Part shown: piece by piece, positions 1 through 10,440 of the stretch
How the letters are laid out: the number at the start of each line of letters is the position of its first letter
Position numbering within the stretch: position 1 is the first letter of the stretch
NCBI GenBank assembly: GCA_025677815.1
Contig: JAIXMP010000009.1
Coordinates: 558,001 to 622,000 of the forward strand
Direction of reading: 5' to 3'
DNA from: Phascolomyces articulosus
Lineage: Eukaryota > Mucoromycota > Mucoromycetes > Mucorales > Lichtheimiaceae
Length of the DNA stretch: 64,000 nucleotides
Program-made: the position numbers and the translations under genes
Notes under the pieces: generated by a model
Told to the model about the DNA's origin: nothing
Seen by the model: only the letters and a program-made list of their open reading frames with translations
Database searches by the model: none

Positions 1-1073
1 TCAAGCATATGCATTTAATTATAACTACCATCGTTAGGTGCAATCTTCAAGTTTTCCAGCCTTGGTATTTACTTGGAGTGACCAAGTGCTAAATGAATGA
101 AAGAGATACACTTCCTTTCCAACATGACAATGGTAGTACCAACATCAAGAAACACTTCAATCTTCTTTATTGGAGTATGACTTTAGGTTGAATACATAGC
201 GACTCTAATCATCTAATAAGATGTCGAAGGAGAAACCCAAAAGAGAAAACACTTCTTTATTAAAAAATATATCAGTATTACTCAAGAATAAATTTATCTT
301 GTGCGCTATTAACATTGTCAAAACATGCGCAACTTTTAAATTTGGTATTAGTGGAGTAAAAGTAAGCAAGTGTAAAGGATATGCATGGTCAGATGAATGT
401 TTTTGATTTACTAGAATCCAGTTAAAATTTTGATGTAACACGCAGGTAAAAGTACAAAGAAATAATAATGCTTATGTGCTTGTGCAACATATATTGATAC
501 AATTTCTCCACGGTCTTAAAGCTCAGGTCACACAGAAAGATACGATACGTTTCCTTAAATCAATACTGTCCTTCTAGCTAAGTACCTATGTAAGAGCATT
601 TCATTCTTTATCTTTAATCAAACTCAGTATAGTAAACTCTGTTGATGATGATATTATGAATATATTACCTTGTTGGTTTTCAAGTATATACGCTGTATGT
701 TATACAAATAGAATTATGAGAATCACAGCCAATTATGATGATATTTTCGAATGATATTATAATCGATAATATACCTTTTTCCCAGCTTTCCTACGATGGA
801 TAAACTTCAATGGAAAATCAAGATTATAATGTATTAATTCTTCCATGGAAGTATTTTTTCTACGTTGCTAATTGTATAAGTGCTTAGGTTTTTGAACGAA
901 TGTTTTAAAAAGTGCATTAAATTCAAATGTATAGCAGCAACTAGATTGATGGCTGTATATTCATGTTTTAATGTGTGCTTTAATAAGAAATAATTTATTA
1001 TACATAATATAATAAAAAAAGAAGCCATACGTTCTTCATGTCCCCATCTTTACTAGATACATGGTATTGTTTA
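1..1073. other. Noncoding AT-rich stretch
   Basis: No open frame here has splice signals, composition or motifs that suggest a gene. It lies downstream of the 3' end of the GDSL lipase gene, so its right end probably contains that gene's 3' UTR. I see no RNA gene or clear repeat. Confidence 0.6.
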
Positions 1074-3203
1074 TTAACTAATTCTGATTCTGTCGAATTC
1101 AGTAGGGCAATAGATCTGTTATGTTTTGAAATACCAATCAGTATCATTGAGTTACCTTGAGAATAATAATGTTCCATAACAGTATTTACCTTTTTGTTGG
1201 CATCAAATTCCCAGATACCTTGACGGTCCGGTTGGGATACAAAAAGATTTTGCCATGATGTCTATTTAAAAAAGAGAATATAAATGCCAATATCCTACGT
1301 TTTCTTTATTTGAGATACATTAAAATATTTCAATCCATACCTTTGCAATCCATTGGTGATTGATGAGACTTGGATGGAAACAATCAAAGTTACTATTTGT
1401 TATTATTACAAACGATAATAATTTTCAATGATCAATAATATTATGTAAATAGATATGTAATAAAGCAGTGTTTCTTTACAATTATTATATATATACCTTA
1501 AAGCTTCGATGGGGAAACCCAGGATATTGATGTCACTTGGCATATATGAAACAGCAAAAGTATCACTTTGCTTGGATTTAAAATCTTCGTAAATTTCCTG
1601 GAGCTTGGCATTGTAACCTTAAAAAGAGAGAAAAGAAAATTAGACAAGATAAAACGTAAACAACAAGTAACAGTGACCCGTTTTTTTTTTTTAAAAAAAA
1701 AGGGATATGTATATGGGATAATATATTTTACCATCGGCTATAGTGTCCATGTGAGTACGGTTGGAATCGGCACCTTGGAAACATGAACACATTTGACGAT
1801 TGAGAATGGTATTCGGGTCATTGTTTTGAGGACGGCAATATGCTGGACCGTCTTCCGTAATGGTATAAACTTGGGAAACTTTAAATACACCCACTTTATT
1901 GTATAGTATATTCCGTAAATAAAAAGAACATTAAGTTAAAAAAAACATGATAATACTAATATTCTTTTATAAAAAGGATTATCACAACTTACACAAGTTG
2001 ACAATGACGCGAGGAATGCTGCTTTTGATACGTTCAAGAGCAGTAGAGATATGTTTTCCATATGCATCGGGAGAAAGATCTAAAACTCCGTTACAAGATG
2101 CACATTGATCGTTACCTAATGAATATAACTTTAGTTGGAAGAAAGAAAATAGATAGAAAAGTAAATAAGATCATGTGAACGAACGGGCCGTACTTCCGAT
2201 TTGAATTGTGAGGAGTTTCCAGTGTTGGTTAAAATTAACACCAATCATTGTTTTCATGCCTATATTATTATTAAAAATTGCTTATATTAATCGAATGGTA
2301 TTTATTGTTGTTGCTCATTCCTTCCATCTGTTTATAATAAATAACGTACGTGTAATAAGATAATCAAGCTGTCTATCGAGGTTCATTGCCATAGAACCAC
2401 TGATAGCAGCATTCAAGCGGTCATTCAGAGGTCTGTCTGTAATATTATATAATATTAGCCTTGTGTCAAACGTTATTACAAATATTTTGTCATGAGGTTT
2501 TTTCTTCGCTCATCACTTATTTCTATCTACCAATCCTCCTTTAATATTAACTCACATTCATATTGTAGAATTGAACAATTTTCATCTGTTACATATAAAT
2601 GCATAAAGGTATGATTAGCTCTTCTTGTCATTACGATGCTGATTTATGGAAATTTGTACAAAATTACATATAATGCTATTTTGTTTGTATATGTAAATAA
2701 AAAAATCAGTTAACATTACCCACACAAGGAGTAGTTGGGAAGCGTGAACCGATAGATGCACCTTGTGCAGTGGGACTGTAATTTTGAATAAACTTTGCCA
2801 AGGTAATGGCATCCCTATTTCCACCAATGGAATAACTTTCTCCTCTGGATTCACTATAAGTTCTGATATCAAAACCTTCCTCTTCATTGTCAACACCTAG
2901 CATAAATGCACCAGCTGTAATACTATATACATTGCCGAATGAATACTCAACCATCAGAAATAAAATAAATAACAACAATACTGTTTTGAACATATATATT
3001 TGTTAAACTGGTTACCTATCACCCATTGCAGCAACCACTTTAATATCATCAGGTCGAAGGTCAGTTACATTTGCTGCACCACCAACACGCCTTGATAGCG
3101 TAGGACAATCCTTGATATTGGTAACTTCGAGTGCATTGACACATAATGATGCTAATCCAGCAAGGGATAAGACAATGACTTTTGGTACCATGGTTCCAAC
3201 CAT
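1074..3203 (-). CDS. Secreted GDSL lipase, phospholipase B1-like, 10 exons
   Basis: Exons on the minus strand: 3203-3016, 2922-2720, 2436-2350, 2259-2194, 2115-1993, 1893-1732, 1617-1497, 1392-1341, 1261-1190, 1115-1074. They sum to 1116 nt (371 aa), and every junction is GT–AG and in frame. The N-terminus is a hydrophobic signal peptide (to about residue 24). The SGNH/GDSL catalytic blocks are all present: GDSITAG with nucleophile Ser63 (its codon is split by intron 1), GSNDQC (Asn183), and FDCFHP carrying Asp320 and His323. Spacing and the C-terminal YCPTE sequence match the phospholipase B1 branch of GDSL hydrolases (known in animals and fungi), which release fatty acids from phospholipids. 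The likely site of action is outside the cell or at the cell surface. Substrate choice is inferred, not shown. No linked pathway genes are visible. Confidence 0.9.
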
Positions 3204-3277
3204 TTTACTTTTATATTTGTAAGATTTTTTTAAAGAAAGGAAAAGGCTTGTTTCACATTACAATTGAGGTCATCCTC

Positions 3278-3285
3278 TTTTTATA
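3278..3285 (-). promoter_or_regulatory. TATA box of the GDSL lipase gene
   Basis: Read on the minus strand this is TATAAAAA, 75–82 nt upstream of the lipase ATG at 3203. Position and sequence fit a fungal TATA element; this is not proof of use. Confidence 0.45.
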
Positions 3286-5573
3286 CAAATACCGAATTGG
3301 TCTGGTATTTCTTTCATGGCAGTCTTCCCTTCCTGCGTCTCCTCTGTCGGAATAAGATATAATATTATATTCTTACTAAGTTCATTGTTTCACAGTTTTT
3401 AAACTTTTTTTTTTCTATTTATCCTTGGCAACTCTTGGACACAAAAGGAAGAAACGTACGTTTTGTAAATTGTAATTAGTTGATATGTAATACACGGTTG
3501 TATCCCACGGACCCAAAAGATTAACCAGGAAAAAAAGTTTGTAATAATTTATAAACGACTTTTTATTGCATGGAGTGAATGTTAAATGAAAATCATGGCA
3601 TTCACCAGATATTTGTTAGCTGTTTCGGAAAAATGATAGAAATGCCGAAAAGTGGTTTTATAGACAGTGATGGAGGAAGGGCACACAGCCATTTTGATTG
3701 AAAGATATGGTGACTTTTTTTTTTGTTTAAACAGAGATTCACTATTAACCTTTTGAACAACCAGCTTTTCTTTATACAATAACAAGTAAAATATACTTCA
3801 TGTAATCATTATTTCAAACAAAAATTATGACATTCATTGCAATCTGACAACCGAACTACTCCATACGTACAATACATCATATAATAATAAAATACTTCGA
3901 CTGGTCTGATAGATCAGATGCTCATCATAAGTATGCATTTATAAATGTCAGTGCAAACATATTCATGGGTAAAGTAATAAATTCTTGTTGAGTTCCTCGA
4001 ATATAGTAAATATTATGTAGTATATACGTATGGTATATTACAAGTACAAGAAATAGCATCGAATAAAAAGAAGTTTAACTTGCAATTGATTTTTATCTGA
4101 CACAACCGTATCCCTATGCAAATGAGAAGTTAATCTATCTTTTACAAGAAGAGCATTGGTAATACTTTACTGACAAATCAAGAACAAAAAAGTTTCTTGA
4201 TGCCAAATAACCATATATTTTTTCTCTTGAGAAAAGCTTGTCATAAACCCAATGCTTCAAAGTGAAAAGGCTTTTAGTTCAATATTGTTTTCGATGAGTA
4301 ATATATGATTAAATTTTCTCAATTGTGCTACAAAATTATACATCATTGTCTTACCATATTATTAGCATATAAATTCATGTAACACGGTGTCAATTTGCAA
4401 GGTAATGTTTCGATCATTCTATGTATTACCAATCTTGGATTTATGTAGTAGCAACATTGTACATTTAAAACAAAACAAAAAAACAGTATATCCATTAGTA
4501 TGAGAGCTACCTTTATCAATTAATACCAGGATCTATCTGTTGCTAATGTGGTATAATAAAAAAGTAAAATGCAATACTATTCTACAGGGCTTAGAGCTTT
4601 TTGAATAAGTACCTCGCGTAGAAAAAAATATAATTATAGTTGTAAACAATTTATTTAGGTATGGTTTTTTCGTAGTGTGCAAATTTCCGTATATTTGTTG
4701 AACACCACGCATGCTGCAATTTTGAAACGAACAAAAAAAAAACTGAAGGAACAAAAAATATACAGAGTGTGTAGCAACCCTCTATTATATAACATATAAT
4801 ATATTATTGTCAAACGTCTATAATGCGGGCGGGCTTTAAGGTAGATGGCGAAATATTAAAATCGGCTGCATAAATATCGTCCAAATTTATGAAATTATTT
4901 CGTCTGGTAAAACTCATCAATAAAGTTTTACATCACCTTGGCAATAAGCATAAGGATTGTATCGTGTTGTTATTGTTTTTGAGAGAGACCTTCAATTCGG
5001 GTCGTTAATGTTATGCAACTCATATATCCATCTAGATACCAATATAAAGCAAACCATACATTATTTTTACCTTTGATTGCATTGTGCTGGTGTAACCTTT
5101 AGGTCTGTACTTATTAAAAGTGTGTATAGAGATAGGTTATGATAGGTTTCGGTTATAATTTAGTGAGCACCAACAATAATATCGTTTATTGTGAACGGTA
5201 GTTTGAGATGATTATTTATAAGGAGAAAGGTTTTAGATAATATTTGATGTTATAATGCTTTTATATGTAAGCAGATCAGGCTCAGGGATATTATGAAAAC
5301 GTTATGTCTTAATATAATCAAGAATATAAAGTAGAATCGATGTCTTGGATCAATTCAATAGAATAATAATAACAATTTTGTTATATATGTTATGATAAGA
5401 CTCTTAGTTTGTAAGTCTGAAATGAATAATATGAAATTAAAACAAGCCAATTGTGTGGGCGTTGAGTGACCAAAATATAATTCACTTTAAAGATAATTGT
5501 AAGGTAAATATAAGGTAAAGATTTATTGAATCAAAAGTTGAAGGGTATTTATATGTTTTTGAAATAGTTGCGC

Positions 5574-5624
5574 AGTAACTGTTATTGATTTGACAGATCA
5601 ATTGATCTTGTAACCGCAGTTACT
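5574..5624. other. Nested inverted repeat
   Basis: AGTAACTG at 5574–5581 pairs with CAGTTACT at 5617–5624. Between them lies a perfect 14-bp palindrome, AGATCAATTGATCT, at 5595–5608. It could be a protein-binding site or a chance hairpin in AT-rich DNA. No gene is within 1.7 kb. Confidence 0.4.
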
Positions 5625-6953
5625 AAAAGATGTTGCTCAGTATAAGATAATAAGAATATGTATAATAATAAGAAGGTATGAGAATACTAAATGGGGAATA
5701 ACAAATAATTGGATGATCCACATGATATGGATCTACAAAATGGTAATATGAGGGATAAGAGAGAATGGTGAATATATGGGGAAATAATAATGGAGAGAAT
5801 AATAAGATATTTGGTGAAGCGGAATTTTAGTTACACTGGTTGATCATCATGAAAGACGCCCGTGCTTCTTGACTTGATATAAAGGTATATTGCTGTTGTC
5901 CTTAACGGAAATACAGATTTGGAAAAAGAAAGTCAAGAAGGAGGAAAGTTGAATTAGTGGTAAATTATAATATAAAGTACTTGCTGAGTTAATGAAATAG
6001 AGATTATAAAGTAAAAACCGGTATGCAATGATGGTTAAAAGTACCTGTGCAAGTGCTTATGCTCAAACAATAAAAATATAACCGAATAAGTAGATAATGC
6101 AAAATTAATGATTGTGAAAGGGCCATTTCAGAGACTTGTAGGCGTATGAGGTCGAAGGTCTTTTTCCAGTGACCGTTTATGCTTTTTGTTGTTCACCAAT
6201 TTTTGATCAGCTTCTAAGGGGGTTGGTAGTAAAGATGACTGTGTTTGGTTTCGAGTTGTGCAAAAACCTACATTTAAAAAAAATCCCAGTCAGAAAAAAA
6301 AAATAGCGTGTATCTTCGTGCGAAACAAATAATACCATATTAGGCTCAGTCTAAGATACCACTTTACTTTTATAATAACTTCCACAACAACCACCTTTGC
6401 CATTGTCTTTTGACATGACCTCCATTGACTTTTTTTTTATTACCACTACTTGTTTTACTTTATGACATATAGCGCACACAGAAAAGAACTGCTGCGTCAT
6501 ATAGGTCTCATATCGGGATTTCAATTGAAAAGTAAAAGAAGATGTGTCCCAGCTTGGTTTGGATTTTTCTCTTTTCTTTTTTTTTCTTTATCCTTGTGCT
6601 CGGACAATAACCACGCAAATGAGGTCTTACCGATGCTGGTTTATTGCTGATTGAAAACTATTTTCAATGATACGTCCATTGTACTGTTCTTCGGAAAGTA
6701 CAACGGCAATTTTTCAAGACTTTAGGTCTTTCTTGATCTTTATTGATCGCCTTCCTATAATAAATAAGAAAATGATAATAAATAAAAAAGAAAAGAGCAA
6801 TGTCATGTCCTTTTCATTTTTTTTTTTGCAGTCTTAATTAAACATCCCATGTTATCTTGTTTTTATAATGTTGAAACATTTTTATATGAATAAACTGTTT
6901 GAAGCTTTTTTTTTTATTTATTGTCCATGAACATTGTTTGAATGAGATCACTA

Positions 6954-7327
6954 TGTCGTAACTAAAAATAAGGGTTACTACCATTTCCTTTTTTAATTTA
7001 TTTTTGTAACACCTTATCGCTGCTATCGTATTTGCATTTTATTATGCCACGTATTTATCATCCATCATCTTATTAATTATTCGAACACGTATTCAATTGA
7101 CAGTCATGAACACGTATCGCATCCTCCATTATTCCACGTATACATATTATTGTCATTAGTTTTATTATATAATTTATTATTATCACAAGTAGTTAGAAAA
7201 CATATAAATACCCCTGACCATTAAAACAATAAACGACATCTTTCACGTTACTCTTGATTTTATCACTACTCTTCTGTTATCTCCATTTCTATTGGCTTGG
7301 TATTGATCCGCCATAATTATCACGACA
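6954..7327 (+). repeat. 5' LTR
   Basis: This 374-bp LTR contains a TATA box, TATAAATA, at 7203–7210 and an AATAAA polyadenylation-type signal at 7228–7233. That order (TATA, then AATAAA, before the LTR end) suits a U3-R-U5 layout. It is identical to the 3' LTR at 9005–9378. Confidence 0.93.
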
Positions 7328-7345
7328 ATTGGTAGCGAAAGAAAA
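7328..7345 (+). other. Candidate primer binding site
   Basis: Directly after the 5' LTR is ATTGGTAGCGAAAG. TGGTAGCG is complementary to the 3' end (CGCUACCA) of fungal initiator tRNA-Met, the usual primer of yeast Ty elements. Only eight bases match, so the primer assignment is tentative. Confidence 0.5.
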
Positions 7346-7353
7346 GGTTAATA

Positions 7354-9012
7354 ATGTCTCAAGAAAACAATCCGTATAACGCTCAGAATTTTCAAGGGTA
7401 TCGAGTACAACAGCCTATTCCTGATGAAGATACTTACATACCTAATGCCGCACAAGAAGTACTTACCACAACAAGACAAGAAGTTTCTTTCGAAGTTCCA
7501 CAACCAAGACAAGTACAAGAAGTATCAGAACAACAACCAAATAACGATATTGCCACTCTCATCCAAGCGTTAAAACAAGTTCTAACCAAGAAAGACTCCG
7601 CTCCCATTTTCCGTGCCCGCATACGTGAACCTGACACGTATCATGGTGATAGAAGTTTGGACGCCGCTATTGGTTGGGCTCGATCAGTGGAACGATACCT
7701 TACGATGGCTGGACTGGATGGAACGCAATGGGTAGCTTATGCTACCACCCTGCTGCGCGACGAAGCAGACACATGGTGGCGTCAACAGGAGCTTCTGGGT
7801 GATTGCAAGCAATGGTTGGACTTCAAGAAACGGTTACTTGCCAATTTCAATCCTCCCAATCATGCTGGTCGCACAACAATCCATCACTTAATGAAGACAC
7901 GCTACTGGTGGCCCAATATGCTCTCTGATATTCAAGACTGGTTGACTACTTGCCCACAGTGCCAATTGGCGGCCAATGCTGATCGTAAGGTACACCATGC
8001 TCCTATGAAACCTCTGAATATACCGTCCGCTTTTGCTCGCTGGCATCTCGATTTTATTGGTGAATTACCCACCACCGTCAATAAAAATCGATGGTTACTT
8101 GTTGCTGTTGACTATGCCACCAATTGGACGATCTGTCGTGCTATTTCAGACGCCACTGGTGAAGCTATTGCTGACTTCATCTACACGGAAATTGTTCTCA
8201 AATTTGGTGCTCCTGCAGAAATTTTAACGGATCGTGGTGCCAACTTCATGTCCGGTGTATTAAACAGCTATTTGGGTCGCATCAAGGTCAATCATACGCT
8301 CACTAGTGCATTCCATCCCCGTACCAATTCTAAAGTGGAACGAACCAATGGTATACTGAAGCAAATGATACGCAAATATTGTAATGGAAGGATCCATCTT
8401 TGGGACCAATTTGTTGAACCTTCTGTATTTGCCTGCAATGTTCGAAAGCATCGTACTACTGGGTTTAGTCCTTTTTTCCTCGTTTATGGTCAAGAACCTG
8501 TGTTGCCTGGTGATCATCTCCGACCATTCATGGATATTTCGGAATCCACTCAAGAAGACTCACTTGCTGTCTCTAGTCGTGCTCAAGAAGTTCATCGTTT
8601 GCGTGAGACTCGAGCGCGGGCTGAACAACGGTTAAAACAAAACGCTCTCAAGGATAAAGCACTCTGGGATGCAGCTTTAAAGCCTCAAAAATTTCTTGTG
8701 AACGACCATGTTTTGATGCGACATGAAAACAAATTCAGCCTCGAATTTAACTGGAAAGGCCCCTTCAAAATCATTGCCTCAAGACCAAATCGCGACATCT
8801 ACCAACTAGAAGACTTACATGGAAAAATATATGATTCTTGGGTTCATACCGATCGTCTCCGTCCTATTAATAATGATTCCGAAATTACTTCTGATCCTTG
8901 GTTTGACCCCACCGCCGCTCGCGCTGCTGAACGACGTTATATGCATGCTTCCAATCGAATTGCTTTGTTGTCCGAGGACGTACAACATTCTGGGGAGAGG
9001 ATATTGTCGTAA
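7354..9012 (+). CDS. Gag–integrase fusion polyprotein of the LTR element
   Basis: One frame of 552 aa. Residues about 60–168 resemble the retrotransposon gag capsid region, with conserved Trp pairs (ADTWW). Around residue 169 it passes abruptly into an integrase zinc-binding domain (H170, H177/178, C200, C203). The rve catalytic core follows with D233, D293 and E329, spaced D-x59-D-x35-E, so the catalytic triad is complete. A GPF module (FNWKGPF) lies near residue 470. A full Ty3/gypsy polyprotein is over 1000 aa; here the rest of gag, the protease, the reverse transcriptase and RNase H are missing between capsid and integrase. The stop codon falls in the first bases of the 3' LTR. The frame is open across the junction, so the protein could be made, but function is unproven. 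Confidence 0.88.
   Translation: MSQENNPYNAQNFQGYRVQQPIPDEDTYIPNAAQEVLTTTRQEVSFEVPQPRQVQEVSEQQPNNDIATLIQALKQVLTKKDSAPIFRARIREPDTYHGDRSLDAAIGWARSVERYLTMAGLDGTQWVAYATTLLRDEADTWWRQQELLGDCKQWLDFKKRLLANFNPPNHAGRTTIHHLMKTRYWWPNMLSDIQDWLTTCPQCQLAANADRKVHHAPMKPLNIPSAFARWHLDFIGELPTTVNKNRWLLVAVDYATNWTICRAISDATGEAIADFIYTEIVLKFGAPAEILTDRGANFMSGVLNSYLGRIKVNHTLTSAFHPRTNSKVERTNGILKQMIRKYCNGRIHLWDQFVEPSVFACNVRKHRTTGFSPFFLVYGQEPVLPGDHLRPFMDISESTQEDSLAVSSRAQEVHRLRETRARAEQRLKQNALKDKALWDAALKPQKFLVNDHVLMRHENKFSLEFNWKGPFKIIASRPNRDIYQLEDLHGKIYDSWVHTDRLRPINNDSEITSDPWFDPTAARAAERRYMHASNRIALLSEDVQHSGERILS
8989..9004 (+). other. Polypurine tract of the LTR element
   Basis: A GGGGAGAGG purine run ends a few bases before the 3' LTR starts at 9005. 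This is the expected place for the plus-strand primer of reverse transcription. Confidence 0.6.
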
Positions 9013-9378
9013 CTAAAAATAAGGGTTACTACCATTTCCTTTTTTAATTTATTTTTGTAACACCTTATCGCTGCTATCGTATTTGCATTTTATTATGCCA
9101 CGTATTTATCATCCATCATCTTATTAATTATTCGAACACGTATTCAATTGACAGTCATGAACACGTATCGCATCCTCCATTATTCCACGTATACATATTA
9201 TTGTCATTAGTTTTATTATATAATTTATTATTATCACAAGTAGTTAGAAAACATATAAATACCCCTGACCATTAAAACAATAAACGACATCTTTCACGTT
9301 ACTCTTGATTTTATCACTACTCTTCTGTTATCTCCATTTCTATTGGCTTGGTATTGATCCGCCATAATTATCACGACA
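9005..9378 (+). repeat. 3' LTR
   Basis: Identical in length (374 bp) and sequence to the LTR at 6954–7327. It is followed by the ACTA target duplication at 9379–9382 and then by the second part of the interrupted repeat. Confidence 0.93.
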
Positions 9379-9859
9379 ACTACACGATCTTTTTGTGATC
9401 AGGTCAATAGGGAATATGTTTCGGAACGCACGGACCATGTTAAGCATTCCAAAAAACTGTGTTGTCGTATTTTTTTTTGAACGTCAAACTGATCCATTGG
9501 CGATGTACAAAATGGACAGTTTGTAATTAATAATAATAATAAGCGATTGGCGCCATTGCGTTCAAGTCCATAAAAAGAGCAAGTATGGTTTGAAGTTCCT
9601 TTTGTTTCAATAATGCCTGAAACTCGTAGGGATGTCAAAAAGGTCCAACATATACATATTGATTTTTATGTTTACTTGAATGATCTTGAAAATACAATGG
9701 CAATGCATTCATGGATCTCATACTGATGACCATATTTTAATATAAAATATGAGATCTGTGCATATGTAAAGTATAACGTTACTGTAACGTTTTATTAAAT
9801 TATTTTTGCTTATATCTAAATAAAGAAATAACAACAATGATATGAGTAAGTTAGTAAAC

Positions 9860-10262
9860 GATTATAAAGTAACCACAATGACACTCCTCTTTGATCCGAT
9901 TCTCAATATATTATTAAATGTATAATAACTTACCATATAAGCAAATTGTAAGGTCCTGGCCAGAAGAAATATCTTGACATGTAAAAAAAATGATTTCGTA
10001 GGTATTAGTATTATTGTTTGGTAATTGATGTATGTAATAAACAAAGATTTAATGCTTACCACGTAAGAATAGAGGATGCTTCCTGCCGATGGCCACACCC
10101 CCCCATAATTTATCAACATTTGACCATACTTGTACTGAGCAACTGCACGGGTTTTTTTGTAGAAAACATTACAGGAACTCCAAGGAAATGGTCGTTGATG
10201 AAGAATGGGAGGAACCATCCCAGGGCACCCGGAAGACCGTTGTCGAGGACAACAAAACTATA
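9860..10262 (-). pseudogene. Possible relic exons of an unidentified gene
   Basis: Three short minus-strand blocks look like exons. A block read from about 10259 encodes DNGLPGALGWFLPFF. A second (about 10145–10055) encodes YKYGQMLINYGG and then VWPSAGSILYSY, ending at a good GTAAGC donor. A third is near 9965–9940, ending at GTAAGT. The frames of the first two blocks cannot be joined with a normal intron: the gap between them is only about 34 nt. The composition suggests membrane segments, but I do not recognise a family. It may be a decayed transporter-like gene, or chance. Confidence 0.22.
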
Positions 10263-10378
10263 AAATAAAGAAACAGTTCGTCATAACATATTAGATATAT
10301 ATACATTAAAGTTGATCATTGAATTCCAACGCTACCCACAAAAGAGAAATAATAATAATTACACTTCATGCTTGTGCT

Positions 10379-10440
10379 TGTGTGTGCTTGTGAGTGTGTG
10401 TGCTTGAGTGTGTGTGTGTTTGAGTGTGTGCTTGAGTGTG
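10379..10440. repeat. GT-rich imperfect minisatellite
   Basis: Alternating TGTGTG runs are separated by CTTGTGAG and TTGAG units. The run length and phase are irregular. No gene is associated with it. Confidence 0.7.

Larger units (their letters stand above)
3204..6317. other. Long noncoding AT-rich region
   Basis: Apart from the lipase promoter at its left end I find no gene-like frame, RNA gene or recognisable transposon. A nested hairpin at 5574–5624 is listed separately. The right end runs into the anonymous repeat that carries the LTR element. Confidence 0.55.
6954..9378 (+). mobile_element. Ty3/gypsy-type LTR retrotransposon, internally deleted, recent insertion
   Basis: Two LTRs of 374 bp (6954–7327 and 9005–9378) are identical base for base by eye. 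Both begin TGTCGT and end ACGACA. The element is flanked by a 4-bp target duplication, ACTA, at 6950–6953 and 9379–9382. The related repeat at 38.5 kb has a single ACTA (39109–39112), which is the empty site. Internal DNA is only 1677 bp and holds one ORF that joins gag to integrase; protease, reverse transcriptase and RNase H are absent. Identical LTRs mean very recent insertion or gene conversion. Without its own reverse transcriptase it would need enzymes from a full-length relative, or else the deletion came after insertion. Confidence 0.93.
6318..9605. repeat. Anonymous dispersed repeat, copy 1, split by an LTR element
   Basis: The segments 6318–6953 and 9379–9605 together match the uninterrupted copy at 38479–39338, with scattered substitutions and small indels. 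The match starts at the shared GAAACAA-TAATACC sequence and ends after CCTTTTGT. I see no terminal inverted repeats or target duplication at the outer ends. Minus-strand frames in the repeat look protein-like: the part right of the insertion (about 9638–9399) encodes a Cys-x2-Cys-x15-His-x4-Cys motif. In the left part a frame that stays open in copy 2 meets a TAG stop in copy 1. It may be a duplicated gene fragment or an unknown mobile element. Confidence 0.75.

Noticed and set aside
6450..6650. Plus-strand frame starting MFYFMTYSAHRKE, also seen in repeat copy 2
   Set aside because: Conserved because the repeat is duplicated; the opposite strand gives the more protein-like reading, and the frame runs into T-run DNA with length differences between copies.
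9569..9590. GTTCAAGTCC, a B-box-like sequence in the repeat
   Set aside because: Neighbouring bases do not form a T-stem, and no A-box lies at the right distance; the repeat is not tRNA-derived on this evidence.
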